Below are positions 10,401 through 22,483 of a stretch of DNA of 64,000 nucleotides, piece by piece. Both the position numbers and the translations under genes were made by a program. Origin of the DNA: Talpa occidentalis (taxonomy: Eukaryota; Chordata; Mammalia; Eulipotyphla; Talpidae); contig NW_023604295.1 of assembly GCF_014898055.3 (NCBI RefSeq), positions 140,832,676 through 140,896,675 on the forward strand, read 5' to 3'. Position 1 is the first letter of the stretch, and each line of letters opens with the position of its first letter. Under the pieces are notes generated by a model. That model did no database searches, had not been told where the DNA came from, and saw only the letters and a list, made by a program, of their open reading frames with translations.

Positions 10401-12946
10401 CCCACTTATTATTCCACAGAACTCCACTGTCATTCAGGGGTAAGTGCTATTTATGTTTGTCAAAGAGGTGGAATTTGATAGTCATTTTGCTGGTAGACTA
10501 AAGGCTTGTTTTATCTCCTAGATTACAGTGTCTTTGACAGTCTATGAGTTACAAAAAAACATGTAAGCACTCGAGGTGGTATTTTTTTCTGGGAGATTGT
10601 ATTCAATAGTAACCCTTCAGGAACAGGGTTTCTTTAGGTGTGGAAATCTTGTGCAGATATCTCTGCTCACCAGTTAAGCTCCCCCATTTGGTCAGAACCA
10701 TGTACCCCTGATGGCTCCATATTTCGAATGTCACTCCAGAATGCAGTCAGATATGTCTTCTGTGTTGACTTTTCTAATGTAGCAGAAATTGTTCAGACAG
10801 TGAATTTTTTTTTTCAGACAGTGAAAAAATATTTCACTATACTATGACATATCACTCCCCACCCAAAAAAAAAAAAAAAATCCTACATATGTAATTTGGG
10901 AAAGTTCTTGTGAATGAAACAGTTTGTATTTCAGTAGTTTATTCATAATTTCAGAAGGATTTTATTTTATATAATGTAGTGATACCTTAGATTTACCACT
11001 TCAGAATTGGAAATTTTTATTTGTAATAATACATTACCTACATCAAAAATCCAATTTATATTTTAAGTGGGTAAGTAAAGGTTTCTGAATCAGTCATAAG
11101 ATTCTGTTTTCTTCACTTGTGTCTTACAATTTCTACTCTCTCATTACCATAAAGACGTGTTTTCACAACACAATTGAATTATGAAACAAATTTAAAGCCA
11201 AATTAGCACTCAAAACAAAGATCAAATTTATTGAATATATTACTTATATATTCGATATAGAAGGAAATCAGTGATGATAACTTTTGTTATGTCTTCCGTA
11301 ACATAGTATCTCTAGGTTAATGTCTTAGGAAATATTTGCATGAAAGAAAATTTTCCTATGAAGTGTAGAGACAATGTTTTAATGAGGCCAAAAATTTCAA
11401 TAATGTCGTTGGTGACTTGTCATTGAAAGAAACTTGTGTGTTACTTTTAAGCTATTATTCTAGTACTGAGTATTTCAGAGGCTATGTCAGAACTATGCTC
11501 TTAAAAATTTGCCAAAATACTTTTCAGTGGTGGTTAAGACTATGTGATATTTGAAACCATAATGTTTATTTAACACACTTAAATTACTTTACACAATGTT
11601 CAGTTTGTACAATTCCTTTGATCTGATGACTTTATTATACTTTTGTATCATTTACACACATAAGGTTTTTTTTTTTTGATAACTGATTAAAGAGGGATGA
11701 ATATATAGAAGTTCATTTATACCAAAAATAAAACAAGGTATAAGAAATTTATTGAACATATTGCATCAAATCCTCTAGTGACATTAATATATAGATATGT
11801 CACTGTGATGTTTACTTACTAAGTGTAGGTGTAGTTGTTTTTGTTTGTTTATTTGATTGCACAGGATTTAACATTCCCTTGATATTAGCTTTTTACAAAT
11901 TTCTATTTTTCTCTATTTGGCAGGTAATTTTATTATACTTTAGATGGTTTTCTGAAGAACAAAATCTTTATCTTAGGATAAAAAAAATTATATGCCTAGA
12001 TTTAACATTGGAGAAATGAATACTGCATTAGGTGGTAAAACAGATTTTTGGAATCAGTAACTTTCATCCTTTAGTCTAATGAGTGCAAGATATTTGTATG
12101 CTCCTTATGAGTGATGTTAGTAATAATTGTTAAAAGAAAAATTACATCATTGTCAATTTATAAGAGACCTTCATTTAAGCAGGGATAAATAAGAGCTGTT
12201 CGCAATTATTGCTGAGGTCTTTTGTAATTTTATGGTCTAAAGGAAATGGTGTTATACTTAGGGGAGTCTTCGTGTTTTATTCTGTTCATTTTTTTTTTTT
12301 TTGTTTTTGTGTTTTGATTTTTGTTCATAAAGAGGAAGCTTTAGCTGGCAGATGGGCAAAGTGTGTTTCAGTTTTTAGGGAACACATTTTCACTTCATGC
12401 CAGCAGTATTTGTATTTCTCGTTTGAAAAATTTGAACTGTTAACGTTTCATACATAGCCAGAGAAAACCGAGGGATACCAAGCAGCAGAAATGGAAACTA
12501 AATAGAAATAGATATTCTAACATGCAGAGATGAGTCTCAGAGAGGATCTAGTCTTAAAGATGAACCATTTCATTTCTTATTTTTTTTTTTTTACTTCAAC
12601 TTCATTTTGGACTCTGAAATTAGGTTCACAGACTAACCACAATGCCCACTGTAGGAAAAAATGCTGTCCTGGGTGGGAAGAGATCTGTCTTTTCTCAGCT
12701 TTATTGTCTCCTCTGTGAATGCAAATCACCACAGACCTATTTGTCCTCAATCCTGCCTACACTCTGACCATTCTTTTGGGAAGGTCTCTGCTTCTCACTG
12801 AGGAATTCATTCAGCTGGTGGACCTGTGTTTTCTCCTTCCCTCCCTACATGCGTCCTCTTAGAAGTCTCCAAGTAAAACTGACTTGAAGCCAAAGACTAG
12901 ATCCTCCATACTGCTCTTACTCTCCAAACCTAGACATTCTTATTTT

Positions 12947-13206
12947 TACAATATTTATTTTTATTTATGCATACAAGAACTGGAGTGTAGCCCAGATGCA
13001 GGACAGTGAGAAGATTCATCACAGACAAAGTGGGGAATGGAACAGGTGGATCTACTGAAACACACTGCTGAGGGGGGCAGCGGGGAGACAGGCGAGGTCT
13101 GCTGTGCCATGTGTGTAGCTCCCTGGCCAGGGATCAAACTCGTGCTGCAGTAACTGGTAATAGCTTCATAGTGCTGAGACTTAACCCCTGCACCACCAAG
13201 GAGGCC
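12947..13206 (-). mobile_element. tRNA-derived SINE, type A, decayed
   Basis: The tail is 'atatttatttttatttatgcatac' at the left and the head 'caccaccaaggaggcc' at the right. The type A motif is 'ggatctactgaaacacac' and the body 'ctgctgaggggggcagcgggg'. No TSD could be found. It is full length but has many substitutions. Confidence 0.9.
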
Positions 13207-13899
13207 TAGTCTAGGGAGTTTTAAGCCTATGATGGTAGATAGCTATTTTTCTTTTATAACCTTATTTTTTTCATTTTTTACTGTATTAATATGGCTTATA
13301 AAGCCATCTAGGATTTGGGTTTATAGGCTCACCCCTCTCAGATGCATGTTACCACAGCACTCCCACTATCACGTGCCCATGGCCCTCCACCGTAGTCCAG
13401 CAGGCTGCTGCACTCTGTCCCTCCCTGGCTCTCTGCTGGTAGCCTCAACTCTGTAGTAAGATTTCTAGGATTTGTTTTATGCATTCTTAACTCTTTCGTC
13501 TTCTTTGATACAGCTGCATTTATAAACTTGATGATGTTGATGTTTCTATGTATGTACCAAAACATACATTTACACTTCTGCTCTCAGGTTATCCTGATTT
13601 CTTTTTTCTTCAGCCATTTGGGTCTACAATATCATGATGATGATGATATATCCCTAAATCTCATGACAAAAAGAGCTAAGAAACAAATTCTGAAATTTGG
13701 TCTATTCCAGACAAAATCTATAGAATACGTAGCTCTATGGAAAATATATTTTTGGACTATAGCCTGCTCATTGCCCCAAACTGTGGCCTAAGGTCATTTA
13801 TACACTCAGGTCCAGACCATATTCATTTCTAAATGACCAAATTGCATTTAAACATCTCTAAAATGTCTTCTAAGAGTACGCTGGCCCTAAATGATGGCT
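13207..13899. other. Unrecognised DNA
   Basis: A slightly GC-richer part at 13330-13450 sits among AT-rich sequence, and there is a short (ATG)n tract near 13632-13645. Nothing here supports a gene. Confidence 0.4.
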
Positions 13900-14600
13900 C
13901 CATCCAAAGATCACACTGTGCTGCAAAGGGGGGGCAGGGGAGCATCATTCCCCCGGATGCTTTTCCTTTGTTCTTCCAGCTTGTCCTTAGTTGTCAGGAG
14001 CTGAGCTGAGCAGGAGGGAGCTGAGCTGCCAGGTGTGTGAATAGTCGATTAAGACAATAAGCCAAAATGAACATAACACGTCAAAGCTTTAATCACGTAC
14101 CATGAGAACATAAGCGAGATACTGTATGGGAGAGAGCCCCAGCTTCTTCCTGTTCTACTTTTCCTCTTGGAACACACTGGCTGGGGGGAGGGGAGCATTG
14201 TTTCACTGCCTGCAGGGACCTGACAAAGGCTCAGGTTTATGGACCCACGTGGGGTGAGAGGACATGGGGCAGGAGCAGGGCTGTGAAAGGACATGCTCTG
14301 AGTTAGTAGTGCTAAGTGTGCCTGAGCTTCCTGTACTCCCTCATCAGGTCTCAGCAGAGGCTCCACCGGAGACAGGTCTTAGACCCAGATAAAGGGGACT
14401 CCAAATGAAGGCGTGTGGTCTTGGATGGCAATTTTGTGCCAGAGCAAAGCTGGCAGGCATCCTGAGCCCTTGGCTGCACTCCCTCCAGAGACTGCAGGGT
14501 GCTTGCTGGCAGTGGGAGGGCAGATTTCTCCCCTTAGGCCATCCAGGCAGAGCCCACATAATTCCCCATATCCAGACCTGAACAATTGCACATAGGCTTT
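13900..14600. other. GC-raised unidentified block, possible old LTR
   Basis: This block is clearly richer in G and C than its neighbours, with G-runs near 13927-13941 and 14166-14186. On the minus strand it has overlapping open frames of 105, 92 and 70 codons without recognisable domains. An ATTAAA-type polyadenylation signal on the minus strand (14082-14091, 'gctttaatca' on plus) would fit an LTR read on that strand. I cannot assign a family. It could also be unique sequence or an old pseudogene. Confidence 0.25.
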
Positions 14601-14678
14601 TGGGATGGAGTGAAATCCTCATTGCTTATCATCTTGTATACTTCCCCTTGAGTTTTTTTTTTTTTTAATTTTTATATT

Positions 14679-14949
14679 TTTAAAGATTTATTTTATTAAT
14701 TGATGCATACTAGAACTGGGGTGTAGGCCAGATGTGTGGGGGCAGTGAGAGGATTCACCAGAGACATAGTGGGGAGCAGAACAAGTAGATCTACTGAAAT
14801 ACACTGCTGAGGGGAGCAGCGGGCAAGCCTGGTGAGGTCTGCTGCACCATGTGTGTTAGCTCCCTGGATGGGGATCAAAATCAGTCTGCAGTGTCTGGCA
14901 ATAGCTGGACAGCACTGAGACTTAACCCCTGCACCACCAGGGAGGACCC
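14679..14949 (-). mobile_element. tRNA-derived SINE, type A, full length
   Basis: The tail 'taaagatttattttattaattgatgc' is at the left and the head 'caccaccagggaggacccc' at the right. The motif 'agatctactgaaatacac' and 'ctgctgaggggagcagcggg' are intact. Possible diverged TSD: 'cccttgagttt' against 'cccctttgaattt'. Confidence 0.93.
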
Positions 14950-15399
14950 CTTTGAATTTAAATTAGAGAGTAAAATTAGTTTTTCACTTAGAATCCTTTA
15001 TTCAGTCCAGACAAATTTTAAAATGTCCTTGTTCCACTTTGGTGTGAAGGGCTGGTGAATGAAGACCTGATAAATCCACACCTCAGGGAATGCGGTGTCA
15101 GCTGGGGAGCCCGGCGGGGGTTGGGGGGATATTTATAGACGATATTGCCATGATATTCTAGTGTGCTCAATGCATGCCTGGCTGGCTCAAAATGTTCTAC
15201 TCTCACCTCATACCTACTCAGTCACTTACGTGCTAAGTTGTGTTCCAGCCTGTGGATGTGAGCGAACAGCGATGAGTGGGGTCACGAGAGGTGAAATAAC
15301 CCATGTGCTGGTAAATGGTCAAGCTGAGGTGAGACACCATGCACTTAACCTCTGCATTTTACTTCCATTTAAAAACACCTAAAGGCTAGACACCTGCAA
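14950..15399. other. Unrecognised DNA
   Basis: No repeat or gene is recognised. A 95-codon plus-strand frame (15095-15382) has no supporting feature. Confidence 0.4.
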
Positions 15400-15930
15400 A
15401 AAACATTAGGGTAGAACTGAACAGGGACACTAGGTTCATGTGGGAAGTGGCCATAGAGGGGATGTAGGGGTAGAAGTGGGGGTCTGGCCTGGATTTGGAT
15501 GGCATTTAAGATAGAGAGACTGCATGACCAGAGGCATGGTGATTGCTGTGCATTAGTGTAGGTTGGGGTCTCAGAAAGTAAATTAAACTGAGCATATAAA
15601 GGAGGATAAGATGTAGGTGAGGTTGGATAAGACCAAAGCCGTAAATATCCTGAGTACGTCAGAGCAGTAGGAACTGACACCATATTTTGTACTGGGTATT
15701 AGTTAGTGAAGTGGAGTGAGGAAAAGGAGAAACAGGAAAAGGTCCCATATATTTTTCCATTTTGATTTGACAAATGAGGTCCCAACTGAGGTAGTTACAT
15801 AGGAGGGGGTTTCTAAAAACGCAGGTTTTACTTGAGGATCTTGTGCAGGTGCTATTGAACCACCAGGTGAAGGTAGCTTGCAGACATTTAAATAAGTGAA
15901 TCTATAACTGGAAGGAAAATGAAACCTGGG
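15400..15930 (+). repeat. Ancient interspersed repeat, second copy, low similarity
   Basis: The order and wording resemble the old repeat of 960-2340, for example 'gttggataagaccaaagccgtaaatatcctgagtacg' (15620-15656), which recalls 'GGCCAGAT..TGAAGGGCCTTGAATGCC'. Divergence is high and the ends are uncertain. Confidence 0.3.
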
Positions 15931-16439
15931 GAGCACAGGTCCCTAGTGAGAAGGGATCCCCTAAGTGAGGCATCCAAGAAATGTCCAAAGCCAAACAAGA
16001 AGAGCTATACAGTCAGTTCCAAGGGAATTTTAAAGAGAAAGACATACTGATGAAAGTACTTTTTTCCGTGGAAAAAAGAGCTCAATTATGATGCAAACAG
16101 GTCTGATCCTGAACAGTGACTTACACAGGTTTACACTATTCAGCAAGGCAGCGTCAGTTGATTGGGGAGACCCCAGGCAGATGGTGCTAGCTTGAAGGGT
16201 GACGGATAGTGATGGAGCAGAAGCTGATAAAGAGAGGAGACAACACAACACGGTAGGCTTGATTACTGTTTGTTGACTCTTTGGTGAGTTGGATTATTTT
16301 TCTTTTTCTTTTTTTCCTTTTTAATGGGGGATGTATGAGACTTTGAAAGTACCCGAAAAGAAAGAGTTTAAAAATCCTTGGAGGAGGAACTAAGGTGCAA
16401 AGTCCACCTCCTGCAGGGATCTAAAGCTGCCAGGCAGGC
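15931..16439. other. Unrecognised DNA
   Basis: No gene or repeat is recognised in this interval. Confidence 0.4.
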
Positions 16440-16645
16440 TGACCTTGACTTTGGGGCTACCTGCACTGCTCAGTGGACAATGGTGTGAATTTGGCAACGC
16501 CACTTGTTCTTGTGAAGCCTCCCTTTCCTCATCATTAAGACCTGGACAAAAGGAATATCGATGTGAGAGGACTGTTGTGAAGATAGTCGGTATCCTGCAT
16601 ATAGAAACAAGTTAAGTCATTATAATGTTTGCTATTATTTCTCTT
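16440..16645 (+). repeat. MIR SINE fossil
   Basis: The order of MIR blocks is preserved on the plus strand: 'ctgaccttgac' (from CTGTGTGACCTTGG), 'cctccctttcctcatcattaagacctgg' (from CCTCAGTTTCCTCATCTGTAAAATGG, split over 16518-16545), then 'gaggactgttgtgaagat' (from AGGGTTGTTGTGAGGAT), then a degenerate AGTAAGTGCTCAATAAATGTTRGCTATT end ('aagtcattataatgtttgctattatt'). This is an old placental-wide insertion. Confidence 0.65.
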
Positions 16646-16715
16646 TAAATTAGTTGTCTCATAAATGAAGACACCTCTACATGAGCACATGAACTAAGAC
16701 TGGATTGACATTTCT

Positions 16716-17166
16716 TGTTGTGGCAGGAAGGCACAGCAGGTTCTCTATCCCAGGCAGACGGATAAAGAAGAGTCCTGGAACCATCAGTGGCTTTTTCAGG
16801 CTTTTATTGAGCTTTTTGTATTATATTTAGTGCAGCAACCAGGTACAAGGCAGGCAGGGGTACCAGGGGACCGGGAGACTGGCAGGCCTCCCAGCCCCCG
16901 GTGAGTCTTCACTCATCCTGGACTCTCTGGCTCATCTGGGCTCTCTCTCTTGGTCTCTGTTTCTCTCTTCTCTCTGCTTCCTTCTGCTGGAGTCCCTGTG
17001 ATGCCGCTCTTATAAGCCCAGTCTCAGCCCAGGTGTACCCACCTCTGCCTGCCCACACCCTACTCCAGGTGTCCGCCATCAGGCATGCACGTGGGACCGC
17101 AGGGATCCATCATTAATGCTAATGGCAGGAGAATGGAAAAGCCTGATATTTTTCACTTACCCTACA
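16716..17166 (-). mobile_element. Solo LTR candidate of an endogenous retrovirus
   Basis: On the minus strand the block starts TGTAGGGTAAG (right end, 17166) and ends CCACAACA (left end, 16716), giving TG...CA termini and 451 bp. A TATA-like 'cttataag' lies near 17010 and an AATAAA signal (plus 'tttattgagc') near 16803, in the order promoter then polyadenylation signal expected of U3-R-U5. The internal part is GC-richer (CT-rich on plus). No flanking internal retroviral sequence or second LTR is seen. A 4-6 bp TSD is not clear. I do not recognise the family. Confidence 0.55.
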
Positions 17167-18507
17167 GATTTATAAATCTGATCGAGAGGTAATAGCTATT
17201 AATCTCGGAGACTTTCGAAGATATCCACTTCCTTAAAATAAAACAAAACTAAGTAAAAAATCAGGGTCAGTTTTGGCCTAAAATTATAAACTTTTGGTAA
17301 CTTGAAAGATGTTTGAAAATCAAACCCCTTTTATCCTAAAACCATGAACACTTAGGGATATTTTTATAGGCATATCTTGTTTTCAGTAGGTGAGGTGGCA
17401 ACCTTACATTAGCCAAGTGTAACACATGATGTGTATTTTCCTTTTCTAGTGCAGGAAATAATGATTGGAGATGGCCCTTTAAGAAATGACAATTAAACAA
17501 ATAAAATAAATCCATAAAAAATAATTGATAGAAAACCTCCTAAAATAACTGACATAGAATGAATAGCAACACCATCATGCCCTCTGGGTCATCACTGAAA
17601 GAAGTGATAAACTCCAGTTTTAATGATTCTATAATGTTTAAAATAGTTTTAAAGGGTTTTCTATATAAAAATACCTGAATAATTGGAATCAATTACATTT
17701 CCCACTCCCAATCTGGTTATTATCTTTTCTCTGTGTGTGAGTCACATATTTAGATATAACCAAAAGTACTTTATGGTGAGCTTGAAAGGGTCTAATCAAG
17801 CTACAGATATAAAAGGTGATATTAAAGTGATAGAACTCATTTATTTTTCTTGTATGCATTTTATAAATGGGCATTTCTTAGAGTTTGGTGTGCACACCCT
17901 GTGTCTTTATTAGGATTTCTATAGGCAATCCTATCACTTGTTTCTACATGAGAACAGTCCTCTGCTTACACTCACTGAACTTGAACCACTCTTTTTCTGA
18001 TGATTCTAGGTTAAATTAGCCTGGTTTTCTGTTCATTTAAAAATTGAATGCTACCAATAATTTCAGATATGTTGAATGCAAGCTAAATTTAAGGGAGGCT
18101 AATACGGGAGCTAAGAATTCTCAGCCCTAATTTTTTTTTTTCTACTTCTGTATACCTTACTCATGCTGGTTTATGAGCTCTTCTGTTATTTAAGACCAGT
18201 ATTCATTCTTGATCAGGCACAGTGTCCACTCCAGTGTGATTTTCCTGGTGCTCTGAGTCTCCCTGCTCTGCAGAGGAGGGGAGCACATGTGTGTGCTGGT
18301 CAGATTCTGGGCATTTCCTTTATCAGGAATTCTTTGGCGCTCTTTTTTCTCTGGAGCACATTTCCTTTGGGAATTGACTTTTAAATAATAAAGAAACAGT
18401 TTTCATCATCTTCAACAATATAAGATTGGACCCAGCAGTGATATCTTCTGGAACCTACTATCCCATCAGGGGCATACTCATAAGCAAATAGTGGAGGAAA
18501 AATGGCC
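17167..18507. other. Unique DNA, nothing recognised
   Basis: No repeat or gene is recognised. The part at 18220-18330 is GC-richer but has no identifiable feature. Confidence 0.4.
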
Positions 18508-18519
18508 ACTTCTATTTCT

Positions 18520-18788
18520 TTTTTTTTTTTAAAGATTATTTATGTATAGAAGAACTGGGGTGTAGGCCAGCGGTGCTGGGGGTGGGTGGGGCAGGGTAAG
18601 AGGGTTCACTAGAGACAGAGTGGGGAGCAGAACAGGCAGACTGACTGAAATACACTGCTGAGGGGAGCAGCGGGAGACAGGAGAGGTCTGTTGTGCCATG
18701 TGAGTCAGCTCCCTGGCCAGAGATCCAACTCAGGCCATAGTGGTGATAGCACAGAGACTTATCCCCTAGGCCACCAAAGAGGCCCACA
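18520..18788 (-). mobile_element. tRNA-derived SINE, type B, full length
   Basis: The tail is 'taaagattatttatgtatagaag' and the head (right) 'aggccaccaaagaggccc'. The type B motif is 'cagactgactgaaatacac'. The TSD is ACTTCTATTTCT (18508-18519) against ACTTCTGTTTCT (18789-18800), 11 of 12. Confidence 0.94.
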
Positions 18789-18800
18789 ACTTCTGTTTCT

Positions 18801-20288
18801 CTTCAAGCTTCTGTTTACAGTTGAGATATGCTTTCTGATTTTCCTTCTTCTTTTGATTGTTCTTTGTTGGTGTAGAACTCTCTTTGGTATCAGGGTGTTT
18901 AGTATTTACTTATAAAGGCAAAAAAAAAAAAAGAATTATTAGCATGATAATTTCTCCACTATAATTAAAGAAGCCTTATCAAACCTCTGGTGACAATGAA
19001 AGTGGTTGTCCAATATAGAATCTTCCTTGAGGGGGAGGGGTGGAAAGTGATCAATTTTAATTTACTACATTTAGTGTCAGCATAGTTTTACCTTGAAGCT
19101 TTGGATATGCACATAAACCACAGAGGCACTAAAACAGGGCAGGTCAAATTCTGATCATTTCTTTTGTCAAGGAAACATGATCTTAACTCATGAGTCACTG
19201 TTAAATATAAGTGTAATGTGGAGGGAAAATGAAAATACATTATGAGTTTTTTTTTGCCAATTTGTATAATTTTTCAGTTAAGCAGTCATAAATCAAGGAA
19301 TATTGTATTTTTTGAGGCTCATTAAAGAGACATTATACATCAGAATAGTGAAGTCGTCAGCATAATGAAATGATGAATGTCTGTAACTATCTGTATGTAA
19401 ATGATGTGAGACAGATTCGGGGTGTTACAAAGGAGAGGAGCAATCTCCCTGACAGTTCCCTGTAGCTGCAGTTGTTGGATGCTGGTGACAGATGTTAAAT
19501 GCAACCTCTTCAATGGCGAGCACTTATTAGCACTCAGCGGAAACTGGCAATATAAATAAGACAAATAGCAGATAATATCATTTTAAATAAATTTGTTCAG
19601 TAAGGTGTGTTATTGCTTTTTAAGAGCCTTCTTATTGACAAATACTATATTCTAAATTAAAGAAAACATGCCAGAAAGGAAATGATAATTTTGGAAACAA
19701 ATATGTAGAAGATGCATTTATATTTTGCACTGCTGAGTGCCTTCCTTAGCATATATAGGAACTTTCAAATAAAGTAAGTGTTATATTAGACCTAACCAAT
19801 TTAGCTTGTTTATTCTATCAAGGAAGCCTATCTAGTGTGTCTTCTGTACCTGTCGTGGTTGACTCCATGCATCCAGGCTTTATAGAATGAGATTCATAAT
19901 ACGCATGGCATTTTGTCAACCATCATATCTGTTGTGATTTATGCTTTCTGTTTCAATCTTCATATTTATTCAAATTGTGTTTTGTTTGAGGCTGCAGTTT
20001 GTTGATTAGCCGAGGATTTTAGTTCCACATTCAGGTGGTTCATTTCACTGACTGCAGAGAAGTAGACAGTAGATCCAGTAATATACTGCAGGTTCTCATT
20101 TATGCATTTCACAGCACCTGGTACAGGTACCAAGTATATGGAGGATTGTAAATGAAGGAGGAAGGGGGAATAAAGGAAGGGAAAGAGAAAGAAATAATGA
20201 AGGGACAGAGGGAAGAGTTTTAGTTCAACATGGCTGTGTTGAGTCTGTGGCATTGGCCCAGCCATGCAAGCTCTCTGTCTTCATGCAT
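18801..20288. other. Unique DNA, two possible conserved non-coding blocks
   Basis: No repeat is recognised. The parts at 19330-19560 and 19830-19960 are of higher complexity than their surroundings and may be regulatory, but this is not testable here. Confidence 0.35.
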
Positions 20289-20302
20289 TCCCTCTTAATT
20301 TA

Positions 20303-20595
20303 TTATTTATTTTTTATTTTTTTAATTTTTTTAAAGATTAATTTATTTATGCACACAAGAGCTGGGGTACAGGCCAGAGATGCAGGGGGTGAGGGGATTC
20401 ACCAAAGAAAGAGTGGGAAACAGAACAGGCAGATTGACAGAAACACAATGCTGAGGGGAGCAGCGGGTGATACAGGAGAGGTCTGCCTCGCCATGTGGGT
20501 TGCTCCCTGGCCAGCCGGGGATGGAACTCATGCTGCAGAGGCTGCGGATTGCTTCATAGTGTGGTGCTTAATCCCTTGTGCCACCAGGGATGCCC
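20303..20595 (-). mobile_element. tRNA-derived SINE, type B, perfect TSD
   Basis: A long T/A tail (20303-20350) leads into 'gcacacaagagctggggtacaggcc'. The type B-like motif is 'agattgacagaaacacaatg' and the head 'ccaccagggatgccc' is at the right. A perfect 14-bp TSD (TCCCTCTTAATTTA) lies at 20289-20302 and 20596-20609. A 127-codon plus frame crossing it is an artefact. Confidence 0.95.
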
Positions 20596-20732
20596 TCCCT
20601 CTTAATTTAAATGAGAATAGTGATTCATAGTCTACCTAATGAACAGCTATAAAGAAACCAAAAGAGTGTGCATACGTGGAATCATAGATTATGGCATGAC
20701 AAACTGTACCTATGAAACATCAGTATTATTTT

Positions 20733-20997
20733 TTTAAAAGATGTATTTATTTGTGCATACAAGAATTGGGGTATAGGCCAGAGGTATGGGGGTGAGAGGA
20801 TCCACTAGAGACAGAGTGGGGAACAGAACAGGCAGATCTACTGAAATATGCTGCTGAGGGGAGCAGTGGGTGAGTCAGGAGAGGTCTGCTGTGCCATGTT
20901 AGCAGCTCCCTGGCCAAGGATCAAACTCAGGCTGCAGTGGCTGTGGATAGTTTCATAGGTTGTGTTTTAACCCTTTGCACCACCAGGGAGGCCCCAC
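20733..20997 (-). mobile_element. tRNA-derived SINE, type A, perfect TSD
   Basis: The motif is 'agatctactgaaatatgctgctg' and the head 'caccaccagggaggcccc' is at the right. A perfect 15-bp TSD (CATCAGTATTATTTT) lies at 20718-20732 and 20998-21012. It is the second same-strand copy within 150 bp of the one at 20303. Confidence 0.95.
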
Positions 20998-21012
20998 CAT
21001 CAGTATTATTTT

Positions 21013-22473
21013 AAATAATGTTAACCTTGGCACCTTGGGAACAGAGAAAGCAGGTCAAATTGAATGCCCAAATGTGTATAAAGTGTCAATGAACAGATTC
21101 AGATTCTTTGTGCTTTGGGGATTTATTATTGTTGAAAATGTTTCTCTGTGCCAGTGCTCTACAAAGTATGTGTGAATTGTTAGCAATTTCAATGGTATAA
21201 TTTCACTTCAAACACCAGTCAACGCAGTGATTATTTTCTTTTATCTTGATGTATACATCATGGAGCTTAAAAATAGTGTTTGACTAAAGAGATATTCTTT
21301 TAAAAAATCACTTTTTTGGCTTAAAAATACAAGTTATAGGAATGTGAGTTTTTATTAATAAATAGGTATTAGTATCTTGTCGTGATATAAAAGTACCTGA
21401 GAATGTAATAGTTCAAGCTTTCCATAGTGTATTAAAATTAATAACTTATAAGTTATTAGCAACAATTTGAATATGCTAGAATATGTATCATAGATTAGTA
21501 TAAATTTATTGAATATATATTTAGAAAATTTACATGTTAGAAAAAGATGTGAAAATTTCCAGTCACAATTTAAAAGTTGTTAATCAGGAATAGCTATTTT
21601 GTAAACTAAACTGAAAATGTTCATAAGAAAGGACACTGTATTAGTTTTTCTTTGTATATTTATTACCTACCATATTTTATGATCATTTTGCAGATGTAGT
21701 CACACTCCAAAAATACTTTATGATTTTATGTTATGATCTCTCCACTTAAGCCATACACAAATATACACACACACACACAATCAAAGGTAACTATTACCTA
21801 TAAAACAGTTTTACTATAAGAATCACAACATTTCTCCATAAATATATATATATATATGCATATGTAAATAATACACATATATAACTTTTGTGAGATCCTG
21901 TTCTACAAATCACCATTTTGCTTTAATGGGAAGAAAGAAGAAAGAAGTTTTGGCCAGGGCTCCACCAGTGATGTTTAAAAGAGGGATGATTAGAACAATA
22001 AATGTTTAATTTCAAACATTTTTCACTTCAAGGAAGGGAAACCAGGATTCTTATCATGATAGTTAGTACATTTTAGCAATGTATTTTAATTCTATTTCTC
22101 TTGTTAAAGGGCTAATCCTTCACTTTTGGAAAGTGTCACTCAAATCAATCACTTAACTCTAACATTTCATTTACATCCATATAAATGTATTACAAGTCGG
22201 GAATGGACTTGTCTATATTACATCTTAACAATTTTGTGCTTAAATATAAATTCTCACAGATTTTACTGTAATTTAATGTATTCTAATAACAATTATATAA
22301 TTTTTAAAGATTTCTTTTAAATCCAGTATCTCATTGGATCAATAACATGTTGTAAATACTAGTGTTATAGTTTCAAGCTTGTTGCTCTTTCTACCTATAA
22401 AGTGCTTCTTGGTGAAACTCTTCAATTTAAATCCCACAAAATGCACACTGCATTGCTGAGTACACTTTCCAAG
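21013..22473. other. Very AT-rich DNA with short microsatellites
   Basis: It contains a (CA)n tract near 21764-21778, a (TA)n tract near 21842-21857 and a perfect 20-bp palindrome at 21439-21458. No gene or dispersed repeat is recognised. Confidence 0.5.
21439..21458. repeat. Perfect 20-bp palindrome
   Basis: TAATAACTTATAAGTTATTA equals its own reverse complement. In 31-35% GC DNA such a palindrome may arise by chance. Confidence 0.8.
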
Positions 22474-22483
22474 CCTAAGGGAT

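Larger units (their letters stand above)
8633..12946. other. 4.3-kb SINE-free unique interval
   Basis: Apart from a weak MIR/L2-like trace at 10255-10400 and the candidate exon at 9653-9770, I recognise nothing here. It is AT-rich with T-runs at 9240, 11667 and 12289. It is one of the three longest stretches without the SINE that otherwise appears about every 1.9 kb. Confidence 0.45.

Noticed and set aside
13632..13648. Short (ATG)n tract as a microsatellite of note
   Set aside because: Only about four units, too short to matter.
20247..20630. 127-codon plus-strand frame with hydrophobic start
   Set aside because: The hydrophobic stretch is the T/A-rich tail of the SINE at 20303 read in sense, and the rest is SINE body.
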